From Candidatus Uhrbacteria bacterium (GTDB lineage Bacteria > Patescibacteriota > Patescibacteriia > UBA9934 > GWF2-40-263), in contig JACRJU010000010.1 in NCBI GenBank assembly GCA_016219925.1, forward strand, positions 96,147-145,501: 49,355 nt of DNA. Direction: 5' to 3'. Below, piece by piece: positions 10,201 through 17,260 of this stretch (the first letter of the stretch is position 1; each line of letters opens with the position of its first letter). A program made the translations under genes and the position numbers. Under the pieces are notes generated by a model, which had not been told where the DNA came from, did not search any database, and was given only the letters and a program-made list of their open reading frames with translations.

Positions 10201-12987
10201 GGTCAGAATTTTATCGTCTTTGATACCACCCGACAGTTTGGCTCTGCGGCTGGAACGATTACTTGGGAAGATACGTCTGGGAATGACCTGATGACACTTT
10301 CAGACAATGGTGACACTGGAGATGTTGTTCTGTCAGGCGATCTGGCCGTAAATGGAGATGACATTACCAGTGATGGAGCGCTTACGATTGACCCAGCTAC
10401 TTATACACGCATTGGAAATGCCTTAACACCTGGAAATGCCTCAACGGATGATGACCTATATGTGTCAGGAGCCTTTGAAGTTGATGGGACAAGTTATTTT
10501 GATGGAATGGTGGATTTCGACAATGCTGGTTCTACGTTTACCTCAACGGGCGGATACGTCGATGCTGACCTTACGGTTGGCGATCAGGGAGTCGGAGGTA
10601 CAGCGGATTTCTTTAACATCTCATTAACGCAAGAGAATGTTGCGGCCGGACGAGATGCCGTCGGAATAAATGTCAATCTTACGGCCAATGACGCGGATGG
10701 TGATATGTTTGGCATCGAGATTGCCGGAGGTCAATCAAGTGTCGCGACCGCAGGTTCTTACGAAGCCCTTTTGAAACTGGTTAACCTAGAAGATCTCGCA
10801 AGCGTTGTCACAGATGCTATTAAGATTCTTTCTATTTCTGGAACGGATGGAGACATCACGGACGGTCTTGATGCTTCCGATGCCAATATCACAAACGCGG
10901 TGAATATTGGAGGAAATGCCATTGCTGGAACGAATTTTAGTGTCGATACATCTGGAAATGTTACGGCAAATCTTGCCACGTCGGCCACGGCAAACGGACC
11001 GTATGCTCTGTGTCACGATACCAATGTGGATGGCATCAATGAAGCCATCAAGGATTGTAACGGTGCTCCGACAGCCGACTATGCTGAGCAATATCCCGTC
11101 ACATCTGGTGTGACCTATGGAGACATCGTTGTCCCAGGAGCGCGCAAGATTACCACGACGAATGGACAAACGATTGTTCAACTCGTGAAGTCGTCGCAAC
11201 CCTATCAAGGTCCTGTTGCGGGGATCGTGTCTGATAATTCCAGTGACTTTACGTCAGCGGGTTACAATGTTCCGGAAAGTGAGAACCCCATGCCTGTTGC
11301 GCTTGTCGGACGCGTGCCAGTCAATGTGACAAATGAAAACGGTTCGATCAAAGTTGGAGATTATCTCACAACTTCTTCAACATCGGGCTTTGCCATGAAA
11401 GCCACGCAGGTCGGTCGTGTCATCGGTATGGCTCTTGATGATTTTGATGGCACGACGGGACAAGTGATGGTTCAGGTAAACAATGGATGGTTTTTGGGTG
11501 ACGTCATCACTCATGAAGGAACTTCGACGCTCATGACAAGCAATGTTGTCATGGCACCGCTTTCAACTGCAACCGCCGCGCAACCAAGCGCAAATTCTTA
11601 TGGATTGTCTTTGCGTGGTTCAGGGTGGGACGGCTCGCAGGCAAAGGCTGTAGAAATGCTCTTGAGCACGAGCGTGGCCAGTGCAAATGACTATCGTCTT
11701 TCTGTTCGCAACACCGCGAACACGGAAGTGGCCTATGTGACCAACACGGGAACTCTACAAATCGCTGGCGATCTTGTTCTTGCTGGAAAAATTTATCCTT
11801 CCGACCGCGGCGTCGTTCAGACAAGCAAGTACATTTATTATGATGGCTCCGAAGGGGCAGGGGGCGACTTCATGCGTACCAATGCGAAAGGATGGTCAAC
11901 GGGTTCGTATGATTTTGCCGAGATGTTCCCATCGGACGAACAGCTCCAACCGGGAGAAGTCGTGGTGTTTGCTGGCGATGGACAAAAAGTGAAGCGGTCT
12001 ATGGGAGCGGATTCTGGAACGATCGCTGGAATCGTTTCGACGCGTCCCGGGTTTTTAGCAGGTGACAACCTCCCCGGAGCCCAACCTATTGCCTTAGCTG
12101 GACGCGTCCCAACACACATCACTTCTGAAAATGGAGCCGTCGCCGTTGGTGATCCTCTGACGCTTGCCACCAAACCGGGATATGCGATGAAAGCGACTCA
12201 TCCCGGTCCTATCGTCGGTTATGCGCTTGAACCGCTTAGCTCTGGAGAGAAGGATATTCTCGTCTTCGTTCAGGCTGGCTATTGGTCAAGCGAGGCTCTT
12301 TCTTCCGCGCCCGGGACGCTCAATCAAGCTTCAAATTTTGCTGGCGCAACAAACAGCAATTACAGCGCGCTCAACATGACCGGCAACATTTATCTAGCTG
12401 GAAATGAAATCTTGAGCGTCGGACGCATTGCGGGCATTGGGGATGCGTGGAAGATTGAGTCGGATGGGACCATGACCACATCTGGCTTGTTCAAGACCGT
12501 CATTACTTCCTATACCAATGAACCCGTAGAAACCATTGCTACAACTTCTCCTGATGTGATGATCACTCTGACGGGGACTGCCACACTTTCGGGTGGTAAG
12601 GCCGAGATTCGATTTGAGGACGTCTCTCCGACGTTTAATGATGTGATTGATGCCGAGGGTCCGGTGCGTGTTGTGGTGACCCCAAGTGGTCCGGTTTCGC
12701 TGTTCGTTTCAGAAAAAGACAACAATCATTTTGTCGTGAAGGCGTTTGCCGGTGAAGACAAAGCGGTTGCATTTGATTGGATGGTCAGCGCCTATCGAAG
12801 AGGATACGCTCCTGCATCTCCGGCGAGTCCGGATGAACCCCCAGTCGATTCTTCGGTTTTAGATGAGGGCGGCGCACAAGCCGAGCAACCATCAGAGCCG
12901 ATTGTCGAACCCGATTCAGGCGACACCACCCCGATCGCGCCTGAAGTGGATCCTTTATCGTCTGTGCAAGAAGCTGTCAGTGAGTAG
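7261..12987 (+). CDS. Giant repetitive surface protein, adhesin or fibre-like
   Basis: A 1908-residue protein with a signal peptide (about 1-33, ending ALAASA). An N-terminal module (IVTYQGRVLDANGVPVTSSSLSMKFFLY ... APYALNADTIDG) follows that resembles heads of phage-fibre and adhesin-like proteins. A long Thr/Ser/Asp/Gly/Ala-rich beta-repeat region (about 190-1240) contains three modules of about 234 residues. Two related C-terminal domains (about 1275-1405 and 1520-1670) both contain DYAEQ/DFAEM, GRVP, NG...VGD and MKAT...G.A, resembling the chaperone or peptidase-like tips of tail fibres. A Pro/Asp/Glu tail closes the protein. No sortase motif or membrane helix is seen at the C terminus, so anchoring is unclear. 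Last gene of the operon. Confidence 0.8.
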   Translation: MNKTIMRQFIGALTIVSMLAMVFGVFAWPALAASAPNIVTYQGRVLDANGVPVTSSSLSMKFFLYTAASGGTCVWSNSSGTCNANTPGSTTARSVTLTNGLFTENLGDTAAGTPYAAIADSTFADNAGIYLEVIIAGETLSPRKQLVAAPYALNADTIDGLDSTQIGGTFETGSNGAYEDDAAVIVGTDAAFSYASGGVGDLRVADQLEVMSDGYLDNNLVVGASTSSTETISNAGFSLGGNDLFVAGEAGIEGILYNDGGITSAGTVTGADFACTDCLDFAELSDTLTLDASTSITQDGTKTFTITNSGSGDTVVNLSSTGNFVIQDGGSPLWTFQSSGKVLLNTTTGGIAYFVFGADQTRYDDTDGNMLFDVTDAGTTGNIRITGDLEVRGGDLTTNQTTFNLVNTTATTLNVGGAATTALNIGAGSTAYAGINIGTGAGGNTINIGTNNTVADDTNIGSAQDQTSIVGDDWSVTDAGLATFAANVNANGGLDVDDAFVVSDGGGLTTSQSADFNGDISIADTNIAFDGASTTFTTTGAFTLTPSGSVLLGDGGDTLQINSSDWDVSTTGDFSGVGAITMDGALAANGGSITSTTTLDVNPTGDFSVTLAAGESFVVDASSTASTNTDGALDLNIASTTANVVGLSVSATQSSGAIADAELLGQQIILTGNDADGEVIGLEISSAATAAAIADTYSALLRLTNAENTASVVTDAILVTSTSGTSGDIVDALDVSATTITNALNAGQNFIVFDTTRQFGSAAGTITWEDTSGNDLMTLTDNSDTGDVVLSGDLAVNGDDITSDGTLTINPSTYTRIGNVSTPGNASTDDDLYASGAFEVDGTSYFDGVIDVDMADATTTTTSGILDMDITAGDAAVYGQLLTLTQANGATAAREATGLGILLDAEDSDGNLIGMNITNQAGTSSGVAGNYEALLRLTNTEVIASVVTDAILINDTSGTGGTIVDAIDVSDTEITNALNAGQNFIVFDTTRQFGSAAGTITWEDTSGNDLMTLSDNGDTGDVVLSGDLAVNGDDITSDGALTIDPATYTRIGNALTPGNASTDDDLYVSGAFEVDGTSYFDGMVDFDNAGSTFTSTGGYVDADLTVGDQGVGGTADFFNISLTQENVAAGRDAVGINVNLTANDADGDMFGIEIAGGQSSVATAGSYEALLKLVNLEDLASVVTDAIKILSISGTDGDITDGLDASDANITNAVNIGGNAIAGTNFSVDTSGNVTANLATSATANGPYALCHDTNVDGINEAIKDCNGAPTADYAEQYPVTSGVTYGDIVVPGARKITTTNGQTIVQLVKSSQPYQGPVAGIVSDNSSDFTSAGYNVPESENPMPVALVGRVPVNVTNENGSIKVGDYLTTSSTSGFAMKATQVGRVIGMALDDFDGTTGQVMVQVNNGWFLGDVITHEGTSTLMTSNVVMAPLSTATAAQPSANSYGLSLRGSGWDGSQAKAVEMLLSTSVASANDYRLSVRNTANTEVAYVTNTGTLQIAGDLVLAGKIYPSDRGVVQTSKYIYYDGSEGAGGDFMRTNAKGWSTGSYDFAEMFPSDEQLQPGEVVVFAGDGQKVKRSMGADSGTIAGIVSTRPGFLAGDNLPGAQPIALAGRVPTHITSENGAVAVGDPLTLATKPGYAMKATHPGPIVGYALEPLSSGEKDILVFVQAGYWSSEALSSAPGTLNQASNFAGATNSNYSALNMTGNIYLAGNEILSVGRIAGIGDAWKIESDGTMTTSGLFKTVITSYTNEPVETIATTSPDVMITLTGTATLSGGKAEIRFEDVSPTFNDVIDAEGPVRVVVTPSGPVSLFVSEKDNNHFVVKAFAGEDKAVAFDWMVSAYRRGYAPASPASPDEPPVDSSVLDEGGAQAEQPSEPIVEPDSGDTTPIAPEVDPLSSVQEAVSE
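9481..9804 (+). repeat. Direct repeat copy A within the giant surface gene
   Basis: A stretch of about 324 bp that is highly similar to 10183-10506, with a period of exactly 702 bp (234 codons). Most differences are at third codon positions, so purifying selection or gene conversion is acting on a recent duplication. Confidence 0.85.
10183..10506 (+). repeat. Direct repeat copy B within the giant surface gene
   Basis: Partner of the repeat at 9481-9804. A third, more diverged protein-level copy of the flanking half-module starts near 10560. Confidence 0.85.
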
Positions 12988-13050
12988 ACTTAAACCGGCT
13001 TCTTGCGTTGGCGAAACGTTCTTTTCACAACGCAGAACAATCTCATAGCG

Positions 13051-13083
13051 AAACGGACGGGCTCCCCACACCTGTCCGTTTTG
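13051..13083 (+). terminator. Terminator of the surface-protein operon
   Basis: AAACGGAC (13051-13058) pairs with GTCCGTTT (13074-13081) and ends in a short T-run. It sits between the giant surface gene and the next promoter. Confidence 0.6.
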
Positions 13084-13086
13084 CGT

Positions 13087-13104
13087 TATACTGAAACGGA
13101 TAAT
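13087..13104 (+). promoter_or_regulatory. Promoter -10 region of the Wzy-like gene
   Basis: Two candidate -10 boxes: TATACT (13087-13092) and GATAAT (13099-13104). The second ends exactly 8 nt before the ATG, the spacing seen at other probable leaderless genes in this window. No good -35 is visible. Confidence 0.45.
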
Positions 13105-13112
13105 CTTCTCGT

Positions 13113-15455
13113 ATGCTTTCACATCGTCTTCATCGTTGTCTTTCCGCTGTGCGTGCTCTGCTTTTGATCGAGCTCTTCGCCGTTCCACTTTTTTTTCTTC
13201 CCGTGACCGTGGATGTTCTCGATCTGAATAAACAAGCTTTATTTCTCTTGCTCACCTTTTCTGCGGGTCTTACCTGGCTCGCCTGGGTCGTCATGGGAGG
13301 CCGATCTTCCGTACGAGGCTGGCTGATGCATGCGATCCCCTGGGTGGTCGTTATCGGGGTCGCCTTATCCGCTTGGCACTCATCGAGTCCGTTTCTTTCC
13401 TGGATCGGAGGTTCTTCGCAGGAGTTTACAAGCGTAATATCTTTTTTTGGTTTTGCGCTTGTGTGGGCGCTCGTCATTGAAACTTTTAACGATCGCACAT
13501 CACACCGGTTGGTTCATTGTATTTTTCTTATCTCGGCATTGCTCGTGGCCGCCATCACGCTATTGAGCGCGTTTGGGGTTCCGTGGCCTCTGCATTTCGC
13601 GCCGCCTCGCGCTTTCAATCCGATCGGCTCGCCTAGTGATGCGGGAATTTTTCTCGTCATTGCCACGCTGTTTGCCAGTACGCTTTGGATTTCTTTCCGC
13701 CGCGGTGATCCTCTCACTCTCATCAGCCTTCTTTTGATGGGACTTACCTTCGTTTACCTCCTTATTTTTGATGACGGTCTCTTGTGGTTTTTGTTTATCT
13801 TCGGCCATGCGCTTTTGTTTGCTTTTGTTCTGTTTCGTGCCAGCGAGTTTCGTTCGCATGCTCGAATGATCGTGCCGATCGCCCTGATGATTCTTGCCAT
13901 TCCCTTTTGGCTTTGGTTGCCCTCTCCGTTTTCTTTGAAGATCCCTTTGCAAGTCACCCCAAGTTTCAGTACCAGCCAACAGATAGCCAAACGAGCGCTT
14001 GAGGGCTCCCGTGTTTTACTCGGGTCTGGGCCGGGAACTTACAGTTTTCTCTACGCGCGCCACCATAACGCACAAGTGAATCAAACGGATTTTTTCGACA
14101 CGCGTTTTGATAGAGCTTTTTCGCTTTACCTCACCCTACTGCCGACGATCGGATATGTCGGGACGGTTGTTTTTCTACTTTTCCTTATTATTTTAGGCGT
14201 CAAAGCGACGATTTATTTATTGCGTTCACGCGCTCGCGACCAATGGCTCCACGGTTTGCTTATAACCATTCCTTGGGTCACCCTTGTTGTCGCTGGCGGC
14301 TTATTTCCATTCAACTTTACACTCATGTGGCTTTTGTTCGTTCTTGGAGCCCTCCTTTTTACCCAAATTCTTCCGACCTCTGCGCACGAATCAACATCAG
14401 TCGGAATGTCGCGTATCCGCTTGGCTTCATCGGTTGGTCTCACGCTAGGCTCGCTTGTTTTTTTGGTCGGAATTTTCCTGACGGCCCAGCGCTATCTGGC
14501 TGAAGTGGCCTTCGCGCGAGGGGTGCAAGCGGATCGTTCGGGTGCGCCGACGGATCAGGTCGTGAAATGGTTGGATCGCGCGGCAACGCTCAATCGGTTT
14601 GATGATCGGTTCTACCGGGCGCTTTCACAATCGCTCTTGTTACAACTCAAAGATCAACTCAAGGGTATCAATAACCCTTCAGATTTGACTGATGCCTCGC
14701 GGACGTATGTGCAGTCGCTGGTTGCGGCGAGTGTGAATGCGGCCGTGCGGGCTACGGAAGTTTCTCCGGAGAATAGTTTGAACTGGATCGCCCGAGGCAA
14801 TACTTATCGTGAGCTGATCAGTTTTGTGCCCAACGCTTCGACGTTTGCCGTGACGGCATTTGAAAAGACGATAGAACTTGAGCCCGTGAGCCCAGTGAGG
14901 CAGACAGAATTAGGAGCGGTCTACTTAGCCGTTGCGGAAAAGGAGCGTCCGTTCACCGCGTCAAAAGATGCACAAGCGGCTCAGCAAGCCACCGCACTTG
15001 TAAAGGACAATATGACGAAAGCGCAGAAGGCGTTTGATCGCGCCATTGAACTCAAATCCAACTATGCCCCGGCCCATTACCAACTCGGTTTGGTCTATGA
15101 ACGTCAGGGGCGGCTTGATGAAGCGATCGGCAAGATGGAATCGGTAGCGCGGTATAACACACTTGATGTCGGGGTGGCGTTTGAACTGGGACAACTGTAC
15201 TTGAGAAGAAATGGGAAGGGTGATTTGGACCATGCGCGCAATGCATTGAGTTACACGGTGAAGCTTGCGCCCAGTTATAGCAATGCAAGATGGTTTCTCG
15301 CCTCGGTTTATGAACAGCAGGGTCATCGAGATCTGGCTATTGAACAAATCCAAAAAGTCCTTGAGCTCAATCCGAACAATCAACTGGTGAAAGGCAGACT
15401 GGATCGTCTGATTAACGGGCAGGGGAGTGTGCAGGCTCCGGAACCGCTCCCATAG
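13113..15455 (+). CDS. O-antigen ligase/polymerase (Wzy)-like membrane protein fused to TPR repeats
   Basis: A 780-residue protein. The first 470 residues or so form many hydrophobic helices. The long external loop contains GSRVLLGSGPGTYSFLY and DRAFSLYLTLLPTIGYVG, the pattern of the Wzy_C/O-antigen-ligase family, which polymerises or transfers glycans on the outer face of the membrane. The C-terminal part (about 480-775) carries TPR-like helices, for example AFDRAIELKSNYAPAHYQLGLVYERQGRLDEAIGKME and SNARWFLASVYEQQGHRDLAIEQIQKVLELNPNN. Such fusions are known in surface glycosylation. The substrate cannot be deduced; the neighbouring surface proteins are candidate acceptors by context only. 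Confidence 0.75.
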   Translation: MLSHRLHRCLSAVRALLLIELFAVPLFFLPVTVDVLDLNKQALFLLLTFSAGLTWLAWVVMGGRSSVRGWLMHAIPWVVVIGVALSAWHSSSPFLSWIGGSSQEFTSVISFFGFALVWALVIETFNDRTSHRLVHCIFLISALLVAAITLLSAFGVPWPLHFAPPRAFNPIGSPSDAGIFLVIATLFASTLWISFRRGDPLTLISLLLMGLTFVYLLIFDDGLLWFLFIFGHALLFAFVLFRASEFRSHARMIVPIALMILAIPFWLWLPSPFSLKIPLQVTPSFSTSQQIAKRALEGSRVLLGSGPGTYSFLYARHHNAQVNQTDFFDTRFDRAFSLYLTLLPTIGYVGTVVFLLFLIILGVKATIYLLRSRARDQWLHGLLITIPWVTLVVAGGLFPFNFTLMWLLFVLGALLFTQILPTSAHESTSVGMSRIRLASSVGLTLGSLVFLVGIFLTAQRYLAEVAFARGVQADRSGAPTDQVVKWLDRAATLNRFDDRFYRALSQSLLLQLKDQLKGINNPSDLTDASRTYVQSLVAASVNAAVRATEVSPENSLNWIARGNTYRELISFVPNASTFAVTAFEKTIELEPVSPVRQTELGAVYLAVAEKERPFTASKDAQAAQQATALVKDNMTKAQKAFDRAIELKSNYAPAHYQLGLVYERQGRLDEAIGKMESVARYNTLDVGVAFELGQLYLRRNGKGDLDHARNALSYTVKLAPSYSNARWFLASVYEQQGHRDLAIEQIQKVLELNPNNQLVKGRLDRLINGQGSVQAPEPLP

Positions 15456-15488
15456 AGTGATAGAGAAATCGTTGAGCACAACTCTTTA

Positions 15489-15535
15489 CCCCCCGAGTCT
15501 GCGACAGCCCCGTCGAATGGACGGGGTCGAGGGGG
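15489..15535. repeat. CCCCCGAG...TCGAGGGGG inverted repeat with inner hairpin
   Basis: Outer arms CCCCCGAG and TCGAGGGGG flank a perfect inner hairpin, CCCCGTC gaatg GACGGGG. It is related to the shorter elements at 15551-15571 and 28998-29017. Confidence 0.6.
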
Positions 15536-15550
15536 CATGGATCACTTTAT

Positions 15551-15571
15551 CCCCCGAGCCTGTCGAGGGGG
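15551..15571. repeat. Short interspersed inverted repeat
   Basis: CCCCCGAG-CCTG-TCGAGGGGG. The same unit in opposite orientation is at 28998-29017. Repeats of this kind (CTCGACAAGCTCGGG type) occur widely in bacterial intergenic regions; that statement is from general knowledge. Confidence 0.6.
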
Positions 15572-15769
15572 CAAATCGTCTGAAAGCCAACTGCTGGCAG
15601 TCAAGCTTGACCCGTCAGCGGTTTTTGTTACACTAGGCCGCGCAGTCCACGCGAATGCGCTGTATGCGCCAAGAAACCCATGGGTTGTGAAAAGAGGAAG
15701 ACCGTTTTGAAAGGAACGGCAATCCCACCAGACGGCGCTTGCGTCGTCACGCAACTGAAAGGGTGTGCC

Positions 15770-15940
15770 ATGAGCGAGTTTTCGCGTGAAACGGTCTTGG
15801 TGGGTTGGGGCGGTTGCCGCGCGCCGATGCGGCCGGTGCCCGTCTTCTTCCCGGGCTTCGAGACGCTGCCGAGTACGGTCAAGCTCGGTTGGCGCTTCCC
15901 GCCGCTCCAGCGTCGATACGCTCCGGCGTCCCTCAACTGA
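15770..15940 (+). CDS. Possible small G+C-rich protein, unknown
   Basis: A 56-codon ORF (MSEFSRETVLVGWGG ... RRYAPASLN) with mostly G/C-ending codons, like the other G+C-rich unknown genes of the window. It is followed by a long hairpin and a strong terminator. The upstream AAAGGG could be a weak Shine-Dalgarno. The longer ORF start at 15680 has no ribosome binding site. No family is recognised. It could instead be part of a structured RNA, because its 5' part pairs with sequence upstream of the ATG. Confidence 0.35.
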   Translation: MSEFSRETVLVGWGGCRAPMRPVPVFFPGFETLPSTVKLGWRFPPLQRRYAPASLN

Positions 15941-15954
15941 CCGGACCGACTGCC

Positions 15955-16000
15955 GCCACCCGCGTGACGCACTGTGGCAGGTTCCCGCCACGCGGGTGGC
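15955..16000. repeat. Perfect 12-bp inverted repeat
   Basis: GCCACCCGCGTG (15955-15966) and CACGCGGGTGGC (15989-16000) are exact complements around a 22-nt loop. There is no T-run, so this alone is not a classic terminator. It lies directly before one. Confidence 0.7.
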
Positions 16001-16011
16001 TCTCTTCTCTT

Positions 16012-16038
16012 GCGACCTTCGACTGGTCGCTTTTTTTT
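16012..16038 (+). terminator. Strong Rho-independent terminator
   Basis: GCGACC, a 7-nt loop, GGTCGC, then eight T residues. It closes the small G+C-rich locus. Confidence 0.85.
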
Positions 16039-16052
16039 CTCCGATTGTGCTC

Positions 16053-16081
16053 TTGAACCCTGTAGGCGCTTCGTGTATTCT
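16053..16081 (+). promoter_or_regulatory. Promoter of tRNA-Ala(GGC)
   Basis: TTGAAC, a 17-bp spacer, then TATTCT, about 22 nt upstream of the tRNA. Confidence 0.7.
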
Positions 16082-16103
16082 TTTAGCGCTCTCTTTCATT
16101 CAA

Positions 16104-16179
16104 GGGCCCTTAGCTCATTTGGTAGAGCGCTTCCATGGCATGGAAGAGGTGACCGGTTCGAGCCCGGTAGGGTCCACCA
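16104..16179 (+). tRNA. tRNA-Ala(GGC)
   Basis: The acceptor stem GGGCCCT/AGGGTCC carries the alanine G3-U70 pair. The anticodon stem is CTTCC/GGAAG with loop ATGGCAT (anticodon GGC). The T-arm is ACCGG TTCGAGC CCGGT, and CCA is encoded. Confidence 0.95.
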
Positions 16180-16330
16180 AATTTGATTTGATTCTGCATT
16201 GACCCTTTAGTTACTTTTTGTTACTCTTTGAATATGAACTTACAAGCGCGAGCACAAATGATGATGGAAATGATGACCTCGAAAAACGAAGGCGCTTTTT
16301 CTTAAACCTGAATTTATAGAAATAAACTAA

Positions 16331-16365
16331 GAGAAACGGCCTTCGCAAGAAGGTCGTTTTCTTTT
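16331..16365 (+). terminator. Terminator-like hairpin upstream of the frameshifted gene
   Basis: AAACGGCCTTC gcaa GAAGGTCGTTT is an 11-bp stem with a GCAA loop followed by TTCTTTT. It lies between tRNA-Ala and the next gene. Confidence 0.7.
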
Positions 16366-16381
16366 AGTCAATCAAGACAAT

Positions 16382-17163
16382 ATGAACATCACAATCATAA
16401 ACGACTGCCGAGACGCAAATGCTGCTGGAAGACAGATAGCTAGAGTAGGTTCGCTTTTGAATAGCCCCGTCTCTTTTGTTGGTGTGACCAACGACATTCA
16501 GGCCGCAGGCAACATTATTGATATTTTGGACGCCATTGAAAAAAATTCTGGCATTATCCTCGTGAATGTCGCTCCCAGAAACGGGAAAGCAAAAAATGGT
16601 CTAATGGAACACCATTTGGTTATTTTTGGTACAAAAAAGTTCTTATACTCGCAAGTATAGATGGTTTCACACTTTCTCTTGTTAAAAAATTCAAACTTAC
16701 AAAAAATGTAACCGTTCTTGATATACCAAAAACTTTCGATCAACTTGTCGCTGGCGGTGCATTAAAAAACAATCTAAAGGATTCAGTCATAAGAACACAG
16801 TTCAGAAGTTTCGATTTTTTGCCTCGTGTTGCGGCGTATTTGTTTATTGGTAACACCTTAAAAGGTGCAAAATTATCTATCGAACATATTCCTGATGCAC
16901 CATCAGCGATTTGGTGGATTGATAATTTTGGAAACTGTAAAACAACTCTCTTGCAAGAAGATATAAGAAGTAAAAATCGTTTTTCGACCAAGTTCAAAGA
17001 ATTATGTTATTTTGAAAGATTGAAAGATGTGCCCGATAAAGTTCCTGCCCTCATTTTGGGAAGTTCCGGGCTTGGCGAAAAACGATTTTTGGAAGTTGTA
17101 GTTCAGGGTGGAAGCGCGGAGAAGATATTTAATATTAATACGGAAGATGCTGTTTTATTTTAA
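16382..17163 (+). pseudogene. SAM hydroxide adenosyltransferase-like gene with a -1 frameshift
   Basis: Two adjacent ORFs in different frames make one coherent protein. The first frame gives MNITIINDCRDANAAGRQIARVGSLL ... GIILVNVAPRNGKAK. After the A6 run at 16591-16596 the next frame continues WSNGTPFGYFWYKKVLILASIDGFTLSLV ... ALILGSSGLGEKRFLEVVVQGGSAEKIFNI to 17163. The joined product of about 260 residues resembles the SAM-dependent halogenase / SAM hydroxide adenosyltransferase family, based on the INDC, VNVAPR, NGTPFGYFWY and GSSG..E..VQGG-like blocks. The break could be a real pseudogene, a sequencing error in the homopolymer, or programmed -1 frameshifting, since A AAA AAT is a slippery heptamer in the right frame. 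Codon usage is A+T rich. Confidence 0.65.
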
Positions 17164-17171
17164 CTCGTTTC

Positions 17172-17200
17172 TTGACAAATCTATTCAAAATAGGCATACT
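17172..17200 (+). promoter_or_regulatory. Promoter of the G+C-rich gene at 17261
   Basis: TTGACA (perfect -35), a 17-bp spacer, then CATACT. It starts a few bases after the preceding gene's stop. Confidence 0.8.
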
Positions 17201-17260
17201 TCCGGAGCTTTTGGACAGAGCGTCCATTAGGATGATCACAACGGTTCACAAGGAGGAACC

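Larger units (their letters stand above)
15456..15769. other. Intergenic region with inverted repeats and a leader-like sequence
   Basis: Holds two CCCCCGAG...CGAGGGGG repeats (listed separately), followed by a stretch before the small ORF at 15770 with two potential long-range pairings (AAGACCGTTT with AAACGGTCTT, CCCACCA with TGGTGGG). I see no gene. The minus-strand ORFs here (15542-16099, 15628-15972) look like shadows of G+C-rich sequence. Confidence 0.45.

Noticed and set aside
15650-15940. RNase P RNA, tmRNA or SRP RNA in the G+C-rich stretch
   Set aside because: The conserved RNase P core, tmRNA ends and SRP tetraloop sequences are absent.
15542-16099. 185-codon minus-strand ORF near tRNA-Ala
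   Set aside because: Arg/Thr-rich shadow sequence that crosses inverted repeats and the terminator.
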